Assembly: GCA_001795335.1 (NCBI GenBank)
Contig: MGOK01000104.1
Location: forward strand, 1 to 7,701
Length of the DNA: 7,701 bases
Source of the DNA: Chloroflexi bacterium RBG_19FT_COMBO_55_16
Lineage (GTDB): Bacteria; Chloroflexota; Anaerolineae; Anaerolineales; UBA4823
Direction: 5' to 3'
In this document: piece after piece, positions 6,372 through 7,701 of the stretch
Numbering within the stretch: position 1 is the first letter of the stretch
How the letters are laid out: every line of letters begins with the position of its first letter
Notes under the pieces: generated by a model
What the model was told of the DNA's origin: nothing
The model's database searches: none
What the model saw: only the letters and a program-made list of their open reading frames with translations
Program-made: the position numbers and the translations under genes

Positions 6372-7701
6372 ATGAAAAAGCGAATTTGGTCTGTGATCAT
6401 GATGATCACGATTGCCGCGCTACTGGTAACAGCCTGCGCAGGACCGCAAACGACGACTGCACCCAGCCCGGTGCCCCCCACCTCTCCACCACCAGAAGCC
6501 ACCCAGCCTCCCGCCGTTACTGGTGAGATCGACTGCATGGGAGCACAAGCGGGCGACACGATCTCCATGCTCTACCAGTGGTCTGGAGCCGAGGAAACCC
6601 GGCTGAACGAGATCCTCAAGCCCCTGGTGGATGCCTGCGGCATCGTCATCCAACCCGAATCGACCCGCGACCAGGCCCTGCTCGACACCAAAGTCCAGGC
6701 TGGCACCCCACCCGACATCGCCTTCTGGAACGTGGCCCAGTTGGTACAGTACGAGACCAAACTCGTCCCGATGGACCAGCTTGGCGCTCACGGCGAGAAT
6801 TACGCCGACTTCTTCGTCAATCCGGGCACGATCAACGGTAAATGGCTGGGTCTGCCGGTTAAGGCCGACATCAAGACCATCATCTGGTACAGCCCGGCGG
6901 TGTTCACCGCCAAGGGTTACGAAGTGCCCACGTCCTGGGCTGACCTCGACGCTCTGGTCGAGACGATGGTAGCTAACGGGGACGTACCCTGGAGCATGGG
7001 CATGGAGTCGGGCGACGCCACCGGCTGGACCGGCTCAGACTTTATCCAGGACATCCTGCTGGTCACACAAGGCCCGCAGTACGTGCTCGACATCATCTCC
7101 GGCAAGGTGCCCTACAACGACGCCGGGGTGAAAGCAGCCTACGAGATCTACGGCAAGTGGGCCAAAGACCCCAAGTACACGGTGGGCGGCGCCCAGGGTA
7201 CGCTCTCGACTGGCTTCCTGGATGCCATCTACAAGGTCTTCTCCGACCCGCCGGAAGCCATGATGGTCAAGCAGTCCGGCTTTGCAGGCGGCGAAGTCGC
7301 CAAGAAGTACACCGACCTGGCTTACGCCACGGACTATGACTTCTTCCCTGTGCCGGGTGCGCAGGGCTTGCAAGGTGGCGCCGACTGGATGATGGCCTTC
7401 AAGGACTCTCCAGCCGTTCAGGCCCTGGTGGCCTACCTGTCCTCCACCGAAGGTGGGGCTAACTGGGCCAAGGCCAGCTTCGACCTCTCGCCCAACAAAG
7501 GCGCTGCGGGCAACTACGTTGACCCGGCCTTGATCAAAAAAGGTGAGGCGCTGGCGAACACCCAGGGCTTCACCCCCGACATTGGTGATACCATCCCTGG
7601 CGGCTTCGGCAAGGCGGAGTGGACCGCTCTGGTTGACTTCGTCAACGGTAAGGACCTCGACGCCGCCCTGACCGCCGCAGCTAAGGTTCAGGCGGAAGCG
7701 T
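6372..7701 (+). CDS. Carbohydrate ABC transporter substrate-binding lipoprotein, AglE-like (3' end cut by window)
   Basis: The frame stays open for 443 codons to the window edge; family members are about that length or slightly longer, so only a short C-terminal piece should be missing. A positively charged N-terminus (MKKR), a hydrophobic stretch and the lipobox VTAC with Cys22 mark a secreted lipoprotein. A Pro/Thr/Ser-rich tether runs to about residue 50. The mature part is a family 1 solute-binding protein: TPPDIAFWN around residue 115, GYEVPTSWADL near 183-191, and PWSMGMESGDATGW at 206-219, the last two resembling alpha-glucoside-binding AglE/YcjN-type proteins. It would capture a glycoside outside the membrane and hand it to permeases encoded beyond the window. 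The ligand may be glucosylglycerate or a related glycoside, judged from the neighbours only. Codons favour C-ending forms more than in the regulator gene, consistent with high expression. Confidence 0.9.
   Translation, partial: MKKRIWSVIMMITIAALLVTACAGPQTTTAPSPVPPTSPPPEATQPPAVTGEIDCMGAQAGDTISMLYQWSGAEETRLNEILKPLVDACGIVIQPESTRDQALLDTKVQAGTPPDIAFWNVAQLVQYETKLVPMDQLGAHGENYADFFVNPGTINGKWLGLPVKADIKTIIWYSPAVFTAKGYEVPTSWADLDALVETMVANGDVPWSMGMESGDATGWTGSDFIQDILLVTQGPQYVLDIISGKVPYNDAGVKAAYEIYGKWAKDPKYTVGGAQGTLSTGFLDAIYKVFSDPPEAMMVKQSGFAGGEVAKKYTDLAYATDYDFFPVPGAQGLQGGADWMMAFKDSPAVQALVAYLSSTEGGANWAKASFDLSPNKGAAGNYVDPALIKKGEALANTQGFTPDIGDTIPGGFGKAEWTALVDFVNGKDLDAALTAAAKVQAEA

Noticed and set aside
6631..6972. 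Plus-strand open frame of 113 codons within the binding-protein gene
   Set aside because: It is an out-of-frame reading of the GC-rich gene, full of Pro/Ser/Arg/Thr, while the correct frame gives a lipobox and solute-binding motifs.

Overview
The window reads as bacterial DNA with all five genes on the + strand. The best taxonomic guess is Chloroflexota, Anaerolineae-like. This rests on the Pro/Thr/Ser-rich tether of the terminal lipoprotein, the pairing of a LacI regulator with a sugar ABC transporter, and mid-range base composition. No rRNA, tRNA or marker gene is present, so this is inference at modest confidence.

Layout: (1) 1-232 is an AT-rich non-coding leader with a good sigma-70-type promoter at 175-203. 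(2) 233-5123 holds three tightly packed genes that look like one operon: a GH13_18 phosphorylase closely resembling E. coli YcjM and glucosylglycerate phosphorylase; a GT4 glycosyltransferase of the GTDGVSLE type (mannosylglucosylglycerate-synthase-like); and a GH63/MGH1-like (alpha/alpha)6-barrel hydrolase related to mannosylglycerate and glucosylglycerate hydrolases. (3) 5124-5227 carries a near-consensus promoter whose predicted start site opens directly into three perfect tandem copies of a 13-bp sequence. (4) 5228-6265 is a LacI-family repressor. (5) 6266-6371 is a 106-nt gap without a clear promoter. (6) 6372-7701 is an AglE-like carbohydrate ABC-transporter substrate-binding lipoprotein, cut by the window edge a few residues before its expected end; permease genes probably follow.

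Working model (inference): the cluster handles glycosides of D-glycerate, such as glucosylglycerate and mannosylglucosylglycerate, which are compatible solutes. The binding protein would capture a glycoside for import. The GH63 enzyme would cut a glycosidic bond and the phosphorylase would convert glucosylglycerate plus phosphate to glucose-1-phosphate plus glycerate. The GT4 enzyme would work in the opposite, synthetic direction. The LacI protein would sense a sugar and probably control its own promoter through the tandem repeats. The unusual point is a synthetic-type glycosyltransferase placed between two degradative enzymes.
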